A DNA stretch of 64,000 nucleotides. Source: Dipteris shenzhenensis (Eukaryota > Polypodiophyta > Polypodiopsida > Gleicheniales). Positions 49,443-62,550 of this stretch are shown in pieces. How positions within the stretch are numbered: position 1 is the stretch's first letter; every line of letters starts with the position of its first letter. The stretch lies in assembly GCA_047967505.1 (NCBI GenBank), contig CM106539.1; one strand, given 5' to 3'. The position numbers and the translations under genes were made by a program. The notes beneath the pieces are model-generated. The model did no database searches. It saw only the letters and a list, made by a program, of their open reading frames with translations, and was not told where the DNA came from.

Positions 49443-52400
49443 CTAAGAACTCACTTTCATACGCCGAAGCGCAAGGTATGCCAATAGCCGGTACCCAAAA
49501 ACCATAGCCAACATCGCCAGTACTGCCTTCTCCCATCCACGTGAGGACGTAAGAGTCTCTATGCTCTGGCATCCACCCGCGCCCGAGCAATTGTAGGACG
49601 CTCCATGGCTGTACTGCAGCTGGAGCAAGATCGTGTACGCGTGGTATTGGAACGAGAGCTGTTTTATCCACACGATGAAAGGTGACAAATGCTGCAGTAA
49701 AGACAGTTGATCAGTAGAGGTGCTCGCCACGTATTTGATGTCTCAACCTATCTGAAATCTGAAACAGCATCTCTCCAGTCTCAGCCCATTGACAAGTGAA
49801 ATCGGAAATCGGATGGCGACTACAATGCAGGGGAAGCATCTCTCAACCAATTTGAAACGTGAAATCGGACATAGTAGTGAGGAATGGCGATAGTGGAGTG
49901 GAAAGACTATGCTGTGGGCGTATTTGGTGTACTTCGGGGACAGCACCGCACGGAAAGCATCCCTTGAAACATCAACGTGACACTAGCCATAGAAGCGACT
50001 CTCATGAACGAGAGTGAAAGTGACATTCGTCTCTATCTCAAACTCGAAAATGAACGTGACAACAACAGCCTCAGCATTGCAGTGGAAGCACCCCTCAATC
50101 TATCTCGAACGGGGGGAAGAATATAGCAATAGGAACGCAACTGGAAGTGGTGGGGCGAGAAGCAGCATACCCTGACGAAGAAACCTCCAGCCAGCATGAG
50201 GATCATGACGGAGACCGAAGCAAAGGTAGAGGCTTTCTGGACGTCCATGAAAGCGGCACCGATGAAGAATCCGAGACCCTGAGAAGATTGATAGACAATG
50301 TTTTACCGTTCAAGTGGTTGTTCAAAAATTGTAGAGGAGAAAGCTTGATGGAGATACCTGGGAAGTGGTGACGGCAAGGAAAACGGTAAGCAAGGAGAGG
50401 ATGAAAGTGGCGGCAGAGCGGCGAAGGTTGGTCATGAAGTAGAGGATGGCCATGAAGAGGAAGGGCAGGCCAAGGTCGAGAGGGAGATCGCCAAGAGTGC
50501 GAGCTATGAAGTAGGCGCTGAGACGATACATGTCGGATGCTCGCTCCTTGGCCAGCACTGCTCTCTCCAACGGGAACGTGAAGATGGAGCTGAAGAGAGG
50601 GAAGTATCCCCAGAAAGCAGCGATGAAGAAGACCAGTCCCATCTGCAACCGTAACAATAGCACCGAGATCCATACATTAGTTCATTAACCAAATTAATGC
50701 AACGATTTGCTCGAATCAAAGTTGGAGATGAAAATCAGTTCAAGATGAATCAATGCATCTATCAAATCGAGACAGATGATCGATAGAGTCGATACCAGTC
50801 AGACAACATCAATCGAAATACGATCATTGGTGGTTGCAAATGGCAATGTAGATTAGTCAGACCGTCTCAGACGACATCAACAGAAAGTCGAAACCCAATC
50901 GAGTAGTCGTCAAACGACGACTGATTCGTGGTTGCAAACTTTTTGCCAATTGCAATGGAGACGACGATTTTACAAGAATTGCATGTGAATGATCGTCGTT
51001 CAATCCATGCAATTCCATCATCGACAGTCTCTCGATTGCGATGCCAATTCTGATTGGTGCTAAGCTGCTTATTCCATCTCATCGACAATCTGAAGCATCA
51101 ATCACTCATCTATTTCCTGATTGCAATTGACAATCTAATTAATCGGCGATCGATCGATCATGTTGCCGGACTGATGATTGCAATCTTTCTACAAATTTCA
51201 ACTGTTCAACAATCAATCTTCCTACGTCGAAGAACTCCAGTCTGCTTCCTGAAGTTTTCCCTACTGTGAAGGTAGCTTCAGCCTGACCTGATCATGCAGC
51301 TCCTGCGGTGTTGAGTTCTTTGATTGCCACCACAAACAACCCGCCAGTATCGCTATCACCACCACTTGCAGTATCCGGAGCGAGCTCAAGTAGTCGTGCC
51401 GCCTTTCCCGCAGCCCTCGTGTGAAGAGAATACAGAATTGTTCGCACCACGACGTCGTCCACATGCGCTGCTCTCCATTAGCTACGCGCCCAGTCCTCAT
51501 ATCATTTCCTTGCACTTTTTCTGATGGTTTCGCTCTTTCGATAGACGAAATTTGGCTCTCGCAGCAGTCCACCAGATACTGATTTTGCATACCCACGAAC
51601 GCAGCTCCTTAGGGCAACTCATGCAAACATCAACTACAACCTTATCTCCGTTGCAAGGGAGCACACTATGCAAAGTAATGCGATCTGATCTATCTTTGAG
51701 TTTACCTTTTTCACGTCCTTTGCTAGTAACGTTGACGGTGATCCTAGTTGCACACCAGCCTGCTTCTCCTGTTTTTGAGCCAACTGCCCCAGATCCTGGG
51801 GCGTACAGATCTCGTTGGTGTTGCCACTGCAGAGATCCAGCAAAAAATCGGCTGGATTCATCGGTATAAGCGGAGTGAAGCCGATGGAATCAAAATAAGT
51901 CGTGGCACCCCTGGCTGTGCCGAAGTAAACCGAATGCCCCTCCGAAAGCAGGATCAATTTGTCGAACATATGGAACGCTCTGCTCGATGGCTGATGTATG
52001 GTGGTGACCACTGTGCGTCCTTCCTGAACACAAGCAAACGATCAATACCTGACGCGTCCATTGTTCGAAATTAAACAGACATTGTCTCCAAGAGGGTCGT
52101 TCAAACCCATCCGAGCAGCAAGAGGGTCCCTCAAACCCATCCGAGCTGCAAAAATGGCAAAACTTACGCGAGCTATATTCTGCAACAGACGGATGATCCG
52201 TAAAGCAATTGTTGAATCCAGTCCGGAAGTTGGTTCGTCCAACAAGATGAGAGAAGGATCGATCAAGATTTCCTGGCCGATGCAGACGCGCTTCCTCTCT
52301 CCTCCGGACACTCCACGCAGAAATTGATTTCCTATTATTGTATCGCTGCACTTTTGTAATCCGAGCTGCGCAATCACATCCTGCGCCCGCTCGATCTTTC

Positions 52401-53791
52401 GCTCCTTTGTGAGCGAGTTGGGAAGTCTCAGAAGCGCAGAAAACGTCAGGGTCTCTCTGACTGTAAGGTGAGGGAAGAGCACGTCGTCTTGCATCACAAA
52501 TCCCGTCCTACAAAGTTGATGATTCATGGAATAGCATCGAGAAACATGGATGAGAGATCAAGCGAATCACAAATTGTAGCGCCAGATGTCAGGCTGTTGC
52601 TAACGGGCTGAGGCTGATGAAAAGTTGAATCAGATCAAGAAGCAAGCGGACTAGTAATCCGACTACAAATTCCAGCCAATCCAAAAGCAAGCAGATTCTG
52701 AACTAAGCTTTACCTTCTTTTCAGATTCTTTGTGAATGGAATACCGTTGTACAATATGGATCCTGCAGCGTGCTCAGGGCTTAATTTTCTACCGCCCAGC
52801 ACATTTAGCAAGGTAGTTTTGCCACTACCGGAAGGTCCCATCATCCCAAGCATCTCTCCTGGCGCTACAGACCCCGTTACTCCGTGAATTATCTCCTTCT
52901 CCACCGCTGCCTTTCCTCTCCACTTTGCTGCCTGCTTCTGTACTACCTTGTACCTCACGTCTACGAACTGAAGACGAAGGTCCAAAGAGGAAAAGTTAGT
53001 GGACTTGTCAGACTTACCGACAGCTTTTTCTTTTGGCTTTACAGCTAGTTTGGCGGCATATAGAACTTAGAAGTGACTTCCACCTTCCAAGCTCGAACTT
53101 CGAAGCTTACCTTTAGGTGGATTTGCAGGGGAAGTTTCTCATCTCGAACGGCTTTCCCAATGGTCAGGTCATTGCTGTTGTGAGCTTCATTTACTGAGTG
53201 TTCCGTTACTGCATACGCTCTCGCAGCCTCGACTGCAGGTATGGTGAGCACAACCATTTCATGCAGAAAATGTGGATAGCAAAACTCTGACAATTAGGAC
53301 TACCGGAAGCAAGCTGAAAGTTGTATAAAACGAAACGCAGGAGTGGATTGCAGGCTTAAAAACGGGAAATATGTTTGTCTCTTACTGTCCGCGTACAGAT
53401 CGCCCTCCGGTATTTGAACAGGTCCAGCAATCGACAATGGAATTGACAACGGACTAGCATTGGAGAAGCGGGATACATTTGTTTCGTCATTTTGTCCATT
53501 GTGGGCTTGAAGCTCATCCTCATCACTGAGCCTTCCGCTTTTCTTTGCGATAGAGAGCCCCAGCCCTTTCATGATCACAGACATAGACCTTCGTGGTCCT
53601 CCCTCTCCATCGCAGGATTTCCTGGTCGGAGTTCCCCGAGGCGTCACGTTTCTCGGAGTCCCAGCATCCACCGATTTTCTGCTAAATTCTAAAGACCTGT
53701 AGGCCGGATCGGGTGTGGCTCTTCCGGAACTCTCCATGGATTTGGCTCCAGACGACTTTGCAACGGTATCGGATTCTGCTATTCCTTCCAT
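49443..53791 (-). CDS. ABCG: half-size ABC transporter, ABCG (WBC) subfamily, intact, 790 aa
   Basis: Nine exons 5' to 3': 53791-53386, 53232-53111, 52967-52714, 52507-52168, 52023-51706, 51578-51288, 50642-50358, 50278-50171, 49691-49443. All are GT-AG with matching phases, 2373 nt including TAG. Order is ABC domain then six-helix membrane domain, as in ABCG half-transporters. The first ~170 residues are a Ser/Arg-rich cytosolic extension. Walker A GPSGSGKT (220-227), signature VSGGE (327-331), Walker B LILLDEP (347-353), H-loop His384. Predicted helices lie near 546-564, 579-599, 636-648, 658-682, 691-707 and 764-783, with Cys743/Cys749 in the last external loop. It should work as a dimer. 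By memory it most resembles the Arabidopsis ABCG21/22 group, linked to stomatal water control; the substrate cannot be read from sequence. All catalytic residues are present. Confidence 0.95.
52090..52149. repeat. 30-bp tandem duplication in ABCG intron 4
   Basis: Two consecutive units of CAAGAGGGTCgTTCAAACCC type (52090-52119 and 52120-52149) differing at three bases. They are confined to the 144-bp intron between exons 4 and 5. Confidence 0.85.
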
Positions 53792-54413
53792 TTGATCCTG
53801 CCGCGATACAAGATGGCGGGAATAAAAAAGAAACGTTTGAATCTAAAATGGGTAGAGTACGCACCTACACTAGCAAGAGCTAAACGTTTTTGGGGTGCTT
53901 GCAAGCGGATGGAGCGATAGAGAGGTTTCTACGCGCTCTCTCAACCACCACCATATGGATCTCTGCATAGCCCAGTTAGAAATTCTTTTCAAAGGTTGAA
54001 TCAAGGAGATACGGGCTCTCTCGACCACCACCATTGCATAGCATCATCCCCTTGTCTTGCGCCAATTCTCCCACGGCTACTTCAAAATTCAAAGGGAGAG
54101 AAGCATGATACCTGGAAGGAAGAGGGAGCGAACTGGAAGATAAGGACGATAACTTGTCAACTGGAAGCTACACAGAAGAGGCTGATGAGCTCGCAGAGAT
54201 CAGATCATCAGAGGCAGAACACCGCTCAAATGGGATTTGTTAACCACAATTTTCGAAGTTCTTGTATTGGGTCTCACAACGTTAGGCTTCTAACGGGAAA
54301 CGAAAGGGAAGACGTAGGAACGTCCTGTAACCTTGGTGGGCAACGAGAGAGAGCGCAAAGTCGATCGAAAGAAGCTTCATGGTTTTATCAATCCAAAGGA
54401 AAACGCTTGCTTC

Positions 54414-54425
54414 CTTATATATACA
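54414..54425 (-). promoter_or_regulatory. TATA box of the ABCG gene
   Basis: The minus strand reads TGTATATATAAGG here, about 620 bp before the ATG at 53791. Transcription would start near 54385, giving a long 5' UTR that may contain an intron. Confidence 0.55.
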
Positions 54426-54443
54426 ACCACACCATGCTGTTAC

Positions 54444-54631
54444 CACGTGTAACACTCTTACCCGTCCATTCTTCCACGTGTAATTTTGCCCCCGTCTATT
54501 CTTTCCACATTATAAAAACCAAAAAAAACTATAAATTCGGTTTTTCACGTGCCCGCCGCCACAATGTCGAAGAACCACTCTGGCATGTGCTGGCAACGTC
54601 CATCAGGCGCGCAGTGGATGGAGTCCACGTG
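54444..54631 (-). promoter_or_regulatory. cluster of four CACGTG (G-box/ABRE-core) motifs
   Basis: Perfect CACGTG palindromes at 54444-54449, 54475-54480, 54546-54551 and 54626-54631, all just upstream of the TATA box. Such elements bind bZIP and bHLH factors and mediate abscisic-acid or light responses in plants. Function here is inferred. Confidence 0.6.
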
Positions 54632-55399
54632 GTGCACTGCGTCTCCGGACACTTGGCGGACATCCTGAGCCACCGCCAATTCCCTATATAATAATACTTA
54701 ATTTCCATCTACCAGAAAAATCACATCTGCTTTTCCGTACCCCGAGTCTTTGAGGTTCTTTCCACTTTGTCGCCCTTCACTCCACGGTCCCCAACAAGTC
54801 CCATACACCGCGCATTTCTTCGCCATTACATATTCTCTCGGTTAAGTCTAATCTCCCTCAATCAGTATTCACGGAAAACTCGGGTTTCATTTGTCACATG
54901 AGTGACAAATTTTATTGAAAAATAGAATGGTTTAAAACCAGCAAATTATAATAAAGGCCTCTAAAACTTTCCACTTGAAGGTTTTTGTATCTATTAAGAA
55001 AATTATTTTCTATGAACACTTCATGGCTTTTTAAACACTCAAAGAATTTCATGCCTTCATGTATGCCATCATATGCCTCCCCATATTTTAAAGATTGGGC
55101 ATCGATACCTATGCCTAATCACTAAACCCATTCCCTCACCTAGTGGACCACTTCCATCTTCTCATGGCTACCCAAAAAAATGAGAAAGCGGGCTTTGCAG
55201 GGTTCTTCAAAGTCACTCATACATACTCACACACTCATCACTCATGGTACCGTTACTATAGTAGGTACCTCCCTCCAAAGAATTGCTAATTAGCCAAGCA
55301 ATTTATCACCAAACAACGTGTGGCATGGCACCCTATACAACGTGTTAGTCATGTGCCAATCAAAAACTCATGTTCGCAAAGGTTTGATGTCCAATTCCA

Positions 55400-55640
55400 T
55401 TGTCCTTTGCGAGCTTTAAAGTGGATGTGGTTGAAGGCATACAAAGCTTGGAAGTCATTACGTGATTTGGTGTAAGTTGAGATGGATGAGATGAAGACCT
55501 ATGCATTTGTAAATGAAGACATGGCGGGCTACGAGTATCCACATAACTTGCGACACATGTTAGGTGCCCATTGAGACTTGAATCCAGGACCTCCCCAAAG
55601 AGAGGCAAGCGTTTTGGCACTTAGGCAACAAGCTCAAGGA
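55400..55640 (-). mobile_element. probable tRNA-derived SINE
   Basis: On the minus strand TTGCCTAAGTGCC (55628-55616) resembles a pol III A box. GGATTCAAGTC (55585-55575) resembles a B box, about 30 bp downstream as in tRNA heads. GAGGTCC and GGGCACC complete a tRNA-like 3' part. Body and tail borders and target duplicates were not established. Confidence 0.4.
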
Positions 55641-58100
55641 CAAAGGTGGGTGAAACTTATGATGTTGAGGTACTTTTTCTTTTCTCAAGTTCAAATTCTA
55701 TGAATTCTATGTTTTTTCAGGCATGAGTAGTCCAATAGAGAGGGACTTGAGCTCTTACCGAAACCTCAAATACGATTTTAATCTCTCTCTCTCTCTCTCT
55801 CAACCCCCCCTGCAAAAAAAAAAAAAAACTTTGACCACATTTGCTAGTTTACATTATGCACTTGCTTGGTTGATCATTACTAGCCAACATTTATGGCCAG
55901 CACACAACATCATTGATTTCTCTTCTTTTCCTTTATTACAATTATCGATGTTACTTGTTCAAGGACGTTGATGCATGCTTCATATGCGATCTTATCAGTA
56001 TTGGCCCTTTGAGAATCAAGATTCAAACTCTAATTATCCTATCAACATGACCATCCATTGTGAACTCTTTTGCAGGCTATCCACATGGTAACTAATAGCA
56101 CAAGATTTCTTTAGTCATTTGTAATCTTAAGATGTCGTTTTCATAGAAGATTCTTCCCCACGTAAAGAAAATACACATGATCTATAAAAACTTGAGTAGG
56201 TCCCCTCAATGTCAATCACTTTATGGCTTTCAAAATCCTACACAATCTATCACATGGACTCATATTGAAACATTGAATGTGTAGATTTAAAGATCAGATT
56301 GTGGGGCTTTGACTTTTGAACATGCATAGTTGCCATTCAAGCTGAGCAACGAATCCTTATCTAGGATCAAACATTGGAGGCATGCCAAAGTAATATATCG
56401 TAGATGTTAGTTCCAAACTACTTTTTAAAAGGCTTTTCCTCAATGAAATTGCTACATGGGAAAGGGGAGGTAGTGTGAGTCACTTTATTCCTAACGTACC
56501 TTGGAGAGAGGCCTCCAAGTCCTCCTATCATAAATTAGAGAAGAAACCATATAATCTCCAAGTATCTCAACATTTAGAGGTATATCAAACATATTGAAGC
56601 TCTTATTAGGTTATGTTAGCATGGCACAAAGCACTTCAACTATGTAGAACATAAAGTGTTCCTTTTTCTCTCTTCTTCTTTGTTTGTTTAGAATTAAATC
56701 GATTGGTTCTCCAAAGTATACATAGTAAAGTAGCATTCTCTATTATTCTTCATTGTGAAGTAAGGATCCAAGTACGTCCATGCATGATGAACATATATAA
56801 TGATGCCAACTACAAAAATTATTATTATTTTGTTGTTGGCTCTTTCGGACCATAATTCACTTAGATATACTTTTAAATGGGTTACAAAAGGCCATGTTCA
56901 TAAGATAACTTGTTGATAAGTTTAGTTTGGTAGAAGGACATAAAAATATCCTAGGACAGTTTTATGTTATGTTAACTTAGCCACTTCCTAGAATTATTCA
57001 AAAGCATTGATAAGCTATTTTGGGGTTATCTTATATGCTGAAAAAAACTTTGAATTATTATGTATTGGAACTTGCACTTACTACTTTGAGTTCCACCTAA
57101 AGTTTTAAGGTCAATCTAACACCAAAATTTCAAGTTGTTTTCTCAGGTTTTAGATAAAATGGCCATACTTCTTAATTAGAATAAGTTTTTTTCTATTTTA
57201 TAAGTTTTAGAGTCTAAGGATAAATATAATACATATTTTAGATTGGTTTGGATCTAGATCATCATACTTATTATGATTTATGGCCTCAAATATAATTTTA
57301 GAGAATGTTGACGAGGCAAATTTTGATCTTTTGCAAATTCTTTAACATGTTTAACAAGTTGCAAACTCAACCATACTTTGTATATGTCTTCAGTAGGATA
57401 TTATACAGTAACGTGCATTTTTAGGAGACCTAATATCATGTAGAACACCAAATTCAAACGGTATTTTGATTGTTCACTATGTTGTAATTCATGCTAAATT
57501 CAAGATACAAGAGTTAAAGTATATCATAAGGACCTTCAAGACTTTAAATTACACTTCTATAGTGCCTCTACTAATGAACTTGTGATACCAATTTAAAAAA
57601 GTTCTATGCAGAACACTTATATGCGGGGTAATTCAAAACTAGAAAAGTGAGGTTTAATGTGGAACTTGTTTTGGTAGTTGAGATTAGGAACACTTAATCT
57701 CTTTAAGTTTTAGCCTTTCTTGTAATGTGGTAATGTTCCCTTTATACGGTATAATATTGTTATCATTAAGATATGGCACGTTGTGGCTATTATGTGTAGT
57801 ATAGAAAGATGCTTCTTTATGAAATGGGACTTACAATGCAACCGGCTAGGCTAACCACTCTTCTTAATTGGAGGTTAATTGCTAAATCAATCTTGCAAAA
57901 ATGATTTTTTAATAAAGTTTTGTCACACTTATGTCTTTGATATACTTATAAACACTCTCTAAAAAATGCAATCTCATTGAAATCATTTTTATTATCAAGC
58001 ATGCTAGATAAAGTTTCAAATATGAGCATTGTCTGGGTGAAATGTTGTGTTACCATACATTTATGAGAATTTGTAATCACATGTAATAGTTTTTTGTGCT

Positions 58101-58210
58101 CCTTATATTTTTAGATAATAGTCCTATGAGTCCACCTTAAGCTCAAGAGTCCTATGAGTCTACCTTATATTTTTTTATAATAGTCCTATGAGTCTACCTT
58201 AAGCTCAAGA
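58101..58210. repeat. 62-bp tandem duplication
   Basis: CCTTATATTTTT then ATAATAGTCCTATGAGTC and ACCTTAAGCTCAAGAG appear twice, starting at 58101 and 58163. Confidence 0.8.
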
Positions 58211-58687
58211 GAGGAAATCACCAAAAAACGCATGTACATCAAGTTGTGATTTTTTGGCCAAAACCTCAAAAGGACACTTTTATGTCCTATTATGCTACCA
58301 AACTAGTGGTAATTACATGAAGCAAGCACACACTCCATGCTTCAAAATTTTTAATGTGAATCCTCATATAGGCCAAAATTTATGAGTGGGGTAGTGACTT
58401 GGTATTACATAGGAAATTACATATTTTACTATTATTTCTCTTGATTCGTACATGGAACATTCTATTCACAATTTACCAACACAATGCTAACTGTAACATT
58501 TTTGTAGTAGTGTGAATGCTACATACATAGCTTTGACAACCACAATGTACTTTGAAATTTTCCAAAACTTAACAACTAGAATATGAAAGCCTAAAAACTG
58601 CATAGACTTTGAATGCCTTATCCTTTTCATAAGCAACCAACAATCAGGTTAGGAATTTTTGAATACTATAATTAGAACCACCCTTTG

Positions 58688-59300
58688 ATGATAATCACTG
58701 CAAGACATAGGTTTCTTTCCAATGCCAATACCAATGCTAAATACAAAGGGGAAATTTTTAACAAGTGAAAAGTGTCAAAATGTCCGTTACGTCGTAAAGA
58801 AAGCATCGATGTGGGCATTAGTAAGTAAATGTTCTTAGTGTCAATATAGGCATCGGTACTGATGTCAGTATATACCGACGCTTTAACAGAATTTTACAAA
58901 AAAATTATGGGGCAAGATGGGGCTTGTTTCAATCTCATCCTACCCCATAAATATTTTTTTCATTAGAATCATGATTAAATGTTACAAAAAAGAGGTCTAC
59001 AAAATCATGTTACAATGTTGTAAAAAAGGTGTGTATGTGGTAAAGAAAGCATCGGTAAGTAAATGTTCTTAGTGTGAATATAGGCAGCGGTATTGATGTC
59101 AATATATACTGACACTGTAGTGTTTGTATATATCGACGCTTTAACAAAATTTAAAAAAAAATTGTGGGGCACGATAGGGCTTGTTTCAATCTCATCCTGC
59201 TCTACAAATTTTTTTTTCATTAGAATCATGATTAAATGTTACAAAAGAGGTCTACAAAATCATGTTACAATGTTACAAAAAAGGTCTACAAAATGGAAAA
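58688..59300 (+). mobile_element. CACTA-type terminus and subterminal repeats
   Basis: CACTGCAAGACATAGG at 58688 resembles the CACTACAAGGTATTGG terminus deduced at 47.69 kb. It is followed by CGGTATATACCGACGCT-type subterminal motifs. A ~247-bp unit is tandemly duplicated (58794-59040 and 59041 to about 59286), each with AAAGAAAGCATCG, GTAAATGTTCTTAGTG, ATCATGATTAAATGTTACAA. Confidence 0.65.
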
Positions 59301-59775
59301 ACTAGTGCCGAATCTAAGAATGGCAAATCTGCCAATGTAATGCGATACAAAATGTCAAAAGTGCCTAACTCAAAAATGGCAAATCTTCCGAAGTAATGCG
59401 CTACAAAATGGCAAAAGTGTCGAACTCAAAAATCGCAAATCTGCCAAATTAATGCACTACAAAATGGCAAAAGTGTCAAAATACAAAACAACCAAATGTC
59501 CTATCCTACTACTGCTCCTCCTTCAAATCCTCCTCATCCTCGGTGTAGGCTTAATCCCTCACCGTCTTCTTCTACGAGCCTCTCTGTTTCTTCTTGAGAT
59601 CCAGTCTCCAAGTTTGGATCTCCAGATGGGTCAAAGTTGCTTCCCTAAGAATGAAACAAGTTAGGAAATAAGATAAGAGAGTCACACACGAGCCCTATTC
59701 CGATGCTTAGGCACCAATGCTAATTAGCGCGTGCAAGGCACTAATCATCGGTAAGCAAAGCAAGTTTAGTCAAGT

Positions 59776-59915
59776 ATCGCTACATAGTGACTCTAGGCAA
59801 GTGTTGCTATATAGGAACGTTTATACGCAGCAGTCGCTATATAGCGACACTTACCACACTTGTAGAAGGTCATTATATAGTGACACTGAGACAGTTTCCT
59901 ATAGCGACGTTTCAC
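59776..59915. repeat. repeated CGCTATATAGCG palindromic motif
   Basis: A perfect 16-bp palindrome GTCGCTATATAGCGAC at 59833-59848. Variants lie at about 59776 (TCGCTACATAGTGAC), 59805 (TTGCTATATAGGAAC), 59870 (TTATATAGTGAC) and 59900 (CTATAGCGAC). Confidence 0.8.
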
Positions 59916-60207
59916 AGAGAGTGTTTTTCCCCTTACCGACCTTTAAAGATAGTTTTTCCCAATGACAAAAAAAATTTCCTTTTCATACATGTTTGATCCT
60001 TTGAAAGAATAAAAGTACAAGAGCATGCACATCAAGTTTGAAGCTCATATATTCATGTCCAAGTTTGAGATGAAAAAAATCAATGAAGAGCATTTACATC
60101 AACGGCTTCATCCTGAGCCAAGTCTAGCATGCCAAACAAGTCTATCTCCAACTCTATACCGAGTCGATCTCCTATATCATCATCGTACTCTGGCATCATA
60201 CGTTCAC

Positions 60208-62170
60208 CTAAGACTTGATCATTTTCTTCAATAAAGTGTGGTGATCTTGATGATCGTCATCTTCTTCCTCAATATCATGATCTCCATCTTCCTCCTGTAT
60301 GATGTCATTATGCACATCTTCCTCTTGACTCATATTGTGATATTCATCTTCTTCCCTAGATCCATCTAAATCAATTGGATCTGGCATTGGTAGTGGCATC
60401 TCCATATCCACATCTCTATCTTTAAAAATTTGCTTCCTTTGTGGTGCAACTCGGATCACGTACCACAGGATCAGAATGATCCGGATGAAAAACCACCTAT
60501 ATTGAAGATGGATGCCAAATGCCATCAATTATATATATGAAATTATGCTTAAGTACATGTACCAATGGATCTTTAAAAACGAAAGCTTCAATTAATTGAA
60601 TCATTAGTATGCACCTACTCACAATGCTCGGGAATAACAAAAGTATCACTTTCATCGGTCCAAAGTTTGGTGGAGTCTATTGCAAAGAAATCGCTATTGT
60701 CTTTCCTCACTGTCGCATGGGGACCGTTGTAAATAGTTTGAAACCATTTTACATCAACAATGAAAATACTAAATCGTCTAAAATCAATTTCATAGATTTC
60801 GCGTATGGTCCCACAATAATCCAATTGCAAGGAGAGAAGATTGGTATCCGAAGCACTTGCTCAGCTATCTTGTGTGAAATTAGCCATGACTCCACAATCA
60901 TACGTGACTCTCTTTGAATTGATGCGTTCCACATGAAAATGTCGTCCATATGACCATAATGTACTGTACTTTTTGCACTGCAAAAGAGCATCATTAAAAC
61001 AAGGAGGATGCATCTATTTTATAGTGTATATTGCCACAAATAATTACTTAATTACATCAAGAGGTAAGAAACTTAAATGCATCATACATCCAGATGATAT
61101 CTCTCGCTCGTGCTCGTTTATTGTCTCTCCATCACGTTTGGCTTTACATAGAGCCAGTTGTAGCCAATCAAGTGACATGTACGTGGGGAGAAGGGTGATA
61201 TCCCATGGATATGGTTGCGATTGCCTGTACATTACTCTGAATCTCTTCCTTGCAACTATTCTTTCTGCTTTGGCCACTTCATATCTCTCAATCCACTTCT
61301 ACATCTCCTTGCTATTGAGGATACAAAACTTATTGAATTTCTCCATTTTCTCTTCGCTCATCTTTCTTTCAATCCCTTTTCCTTGGGGAACCTCGCCAAC
61401 AATGCGATCATCATCCTTGTTATGCCAAGCCTGCAGCATATCAAGATGCGTGGATGCAAGAAACTATGTGATATATACTAATGACTCTTGCACAAGCCAT
61501 CCCTTTGCCATGCTTGCTTCCAGTCTTACTCTTTGCCTTACAAATCCCTTCAAAGTTTTCATAAACCACTCGAGAAAAAACATCCACCGACTATGAACAG
61601 TACCTGCGCAATGGCCACCTCATCAACTATGTGCACAAGCAAGTGCACTTGAGTTGTCATAATGCTCGAGGGAAAGTGCTTCTCAAGCGAGTCCACCCTA
61701 GCTTTCTCGATGCTCAATATGGAGATCTCTTTTTGAGATATCCACCTATTTCACATGCCCATGTACGATATATTCATAATCACTCTATAGATTATTCAAC
61801 TTAAATTGAAGAAAATGCAATCAATGAGATTTGATAGTAAGAATACCTCACAATACCACTGATCTTGAATATAGCATTTCTAACATCTTCTTGTAAGCAC
61901 CCTTTCATTGTAATTGGGAGGATGAACTATAAAAGCAACAAAGAAGTCATGTCAATAATATGACATAATCATAATTACACTAACGCATCACAATTATTAG
62001 TACACTAATCCTACAGCTTAGAATAGTTGTAAGACCTTGTGCCAATCATGGGACTTGAGCCCGCTAAGCTTATTGTCCTTTGAAAATGCTCCTTTCAAGC
62101 AACGCATGTACCCTGTGGGTGTTCGAAAAGAGGAAATGTCCACGTTGACCACTGCCTCCTCTCTCTTGCC
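60208..62170 (-). pseudogene. CACTA TNP2 C-terminal half (DUF4218 and DUF4216 regions), minus strand
   Basis: Read from right to left. SFRTPTGYMRCLKG and LSGLKSHDWHKVL lie near 62150-62040. MKGCLQEDVRNAIFKISGIV is near 61910-61850. SLEKHFPSSIMTTQVHLLVHIVDEVAIA then HSRWMFFLE and MKTLKGFVRQR (DUF4218) lie near 61690-61490. KFCILNS and RPYPWDI-like sequence with YMSLDWLQ are near 61340-61150. FHVERINSKRVTYDCGVMANF and DYCGTIREIYEIDF (DUF4216) lie near 60935-60770. An exon starting VVFHPD at 60496 has an acidic tail to 60208. Apparent intron borders persist; a TGA and frame changes disable it. Confidence 0.75.
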
Positions 62171-62265
62171 AACCAGCCCCACCACGTTTTTTTATCGGGA
62201 CCGGCTGCCGTTACCACATGGTAAAACCACTTACTATGTAGTACAAAGGTAGATATACCACCCGG

Positions 62266-62550
62266 TATTTATCTATACCACGCGGTGATCCATATACTAC
62301 ACAGTCTATTACAACTACCGTGTAGGTTTGTTGTACATACCGAGTGGTATTGTGAACATACCATGCAATGATATTTATCTATACCACGCGGTGATCCATA
62401 TACTACACAGTCTATTACAACTACCGTGTAGGTTTGTTGTACATACCGAGTGGTATTGTGAACATACCATGCAATGATCCATATATCGCACGGTCTATTA
62501 CAACTACTACGTAGGTTTGTTGTACATAAACTGTGAACATACCGTGCGGT
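62266..62550. repeat. 106-bp minisatellite, about 2.7 copies
   Basis: Units at 62266-62371 and 62372-62477 are nearly identical; a diverged partial unit runs to about 62550. Each contains ACCACGCGGT, ACCGTGTAGGT and ACCGAGTGGT, near-palindromic motifs. Confidence 0.9.

Larger units (their letters stand above)
54700..58687. other. AT-rich non-coding DNA upstream of the ABCG gene
   Basis: No coding region supported. Contents seen: a SINE-like stretch at about 55400-55640, a (TC)n run and A-run near 55785-55830, and a duplicated ~60-bp unit at 58101-58210 (CCTTATATTTTT..ATAATAGTCCTATGAGTC). Confidence 0.5.

Noticed and set aside
53996-54691. 231-codon plus-strand frame upstream of the ABCG gene
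   Set aside because: It covers the ABCG 5' UTR and promoter (TATA and G-boxes), has no domain and no splice or codon support.
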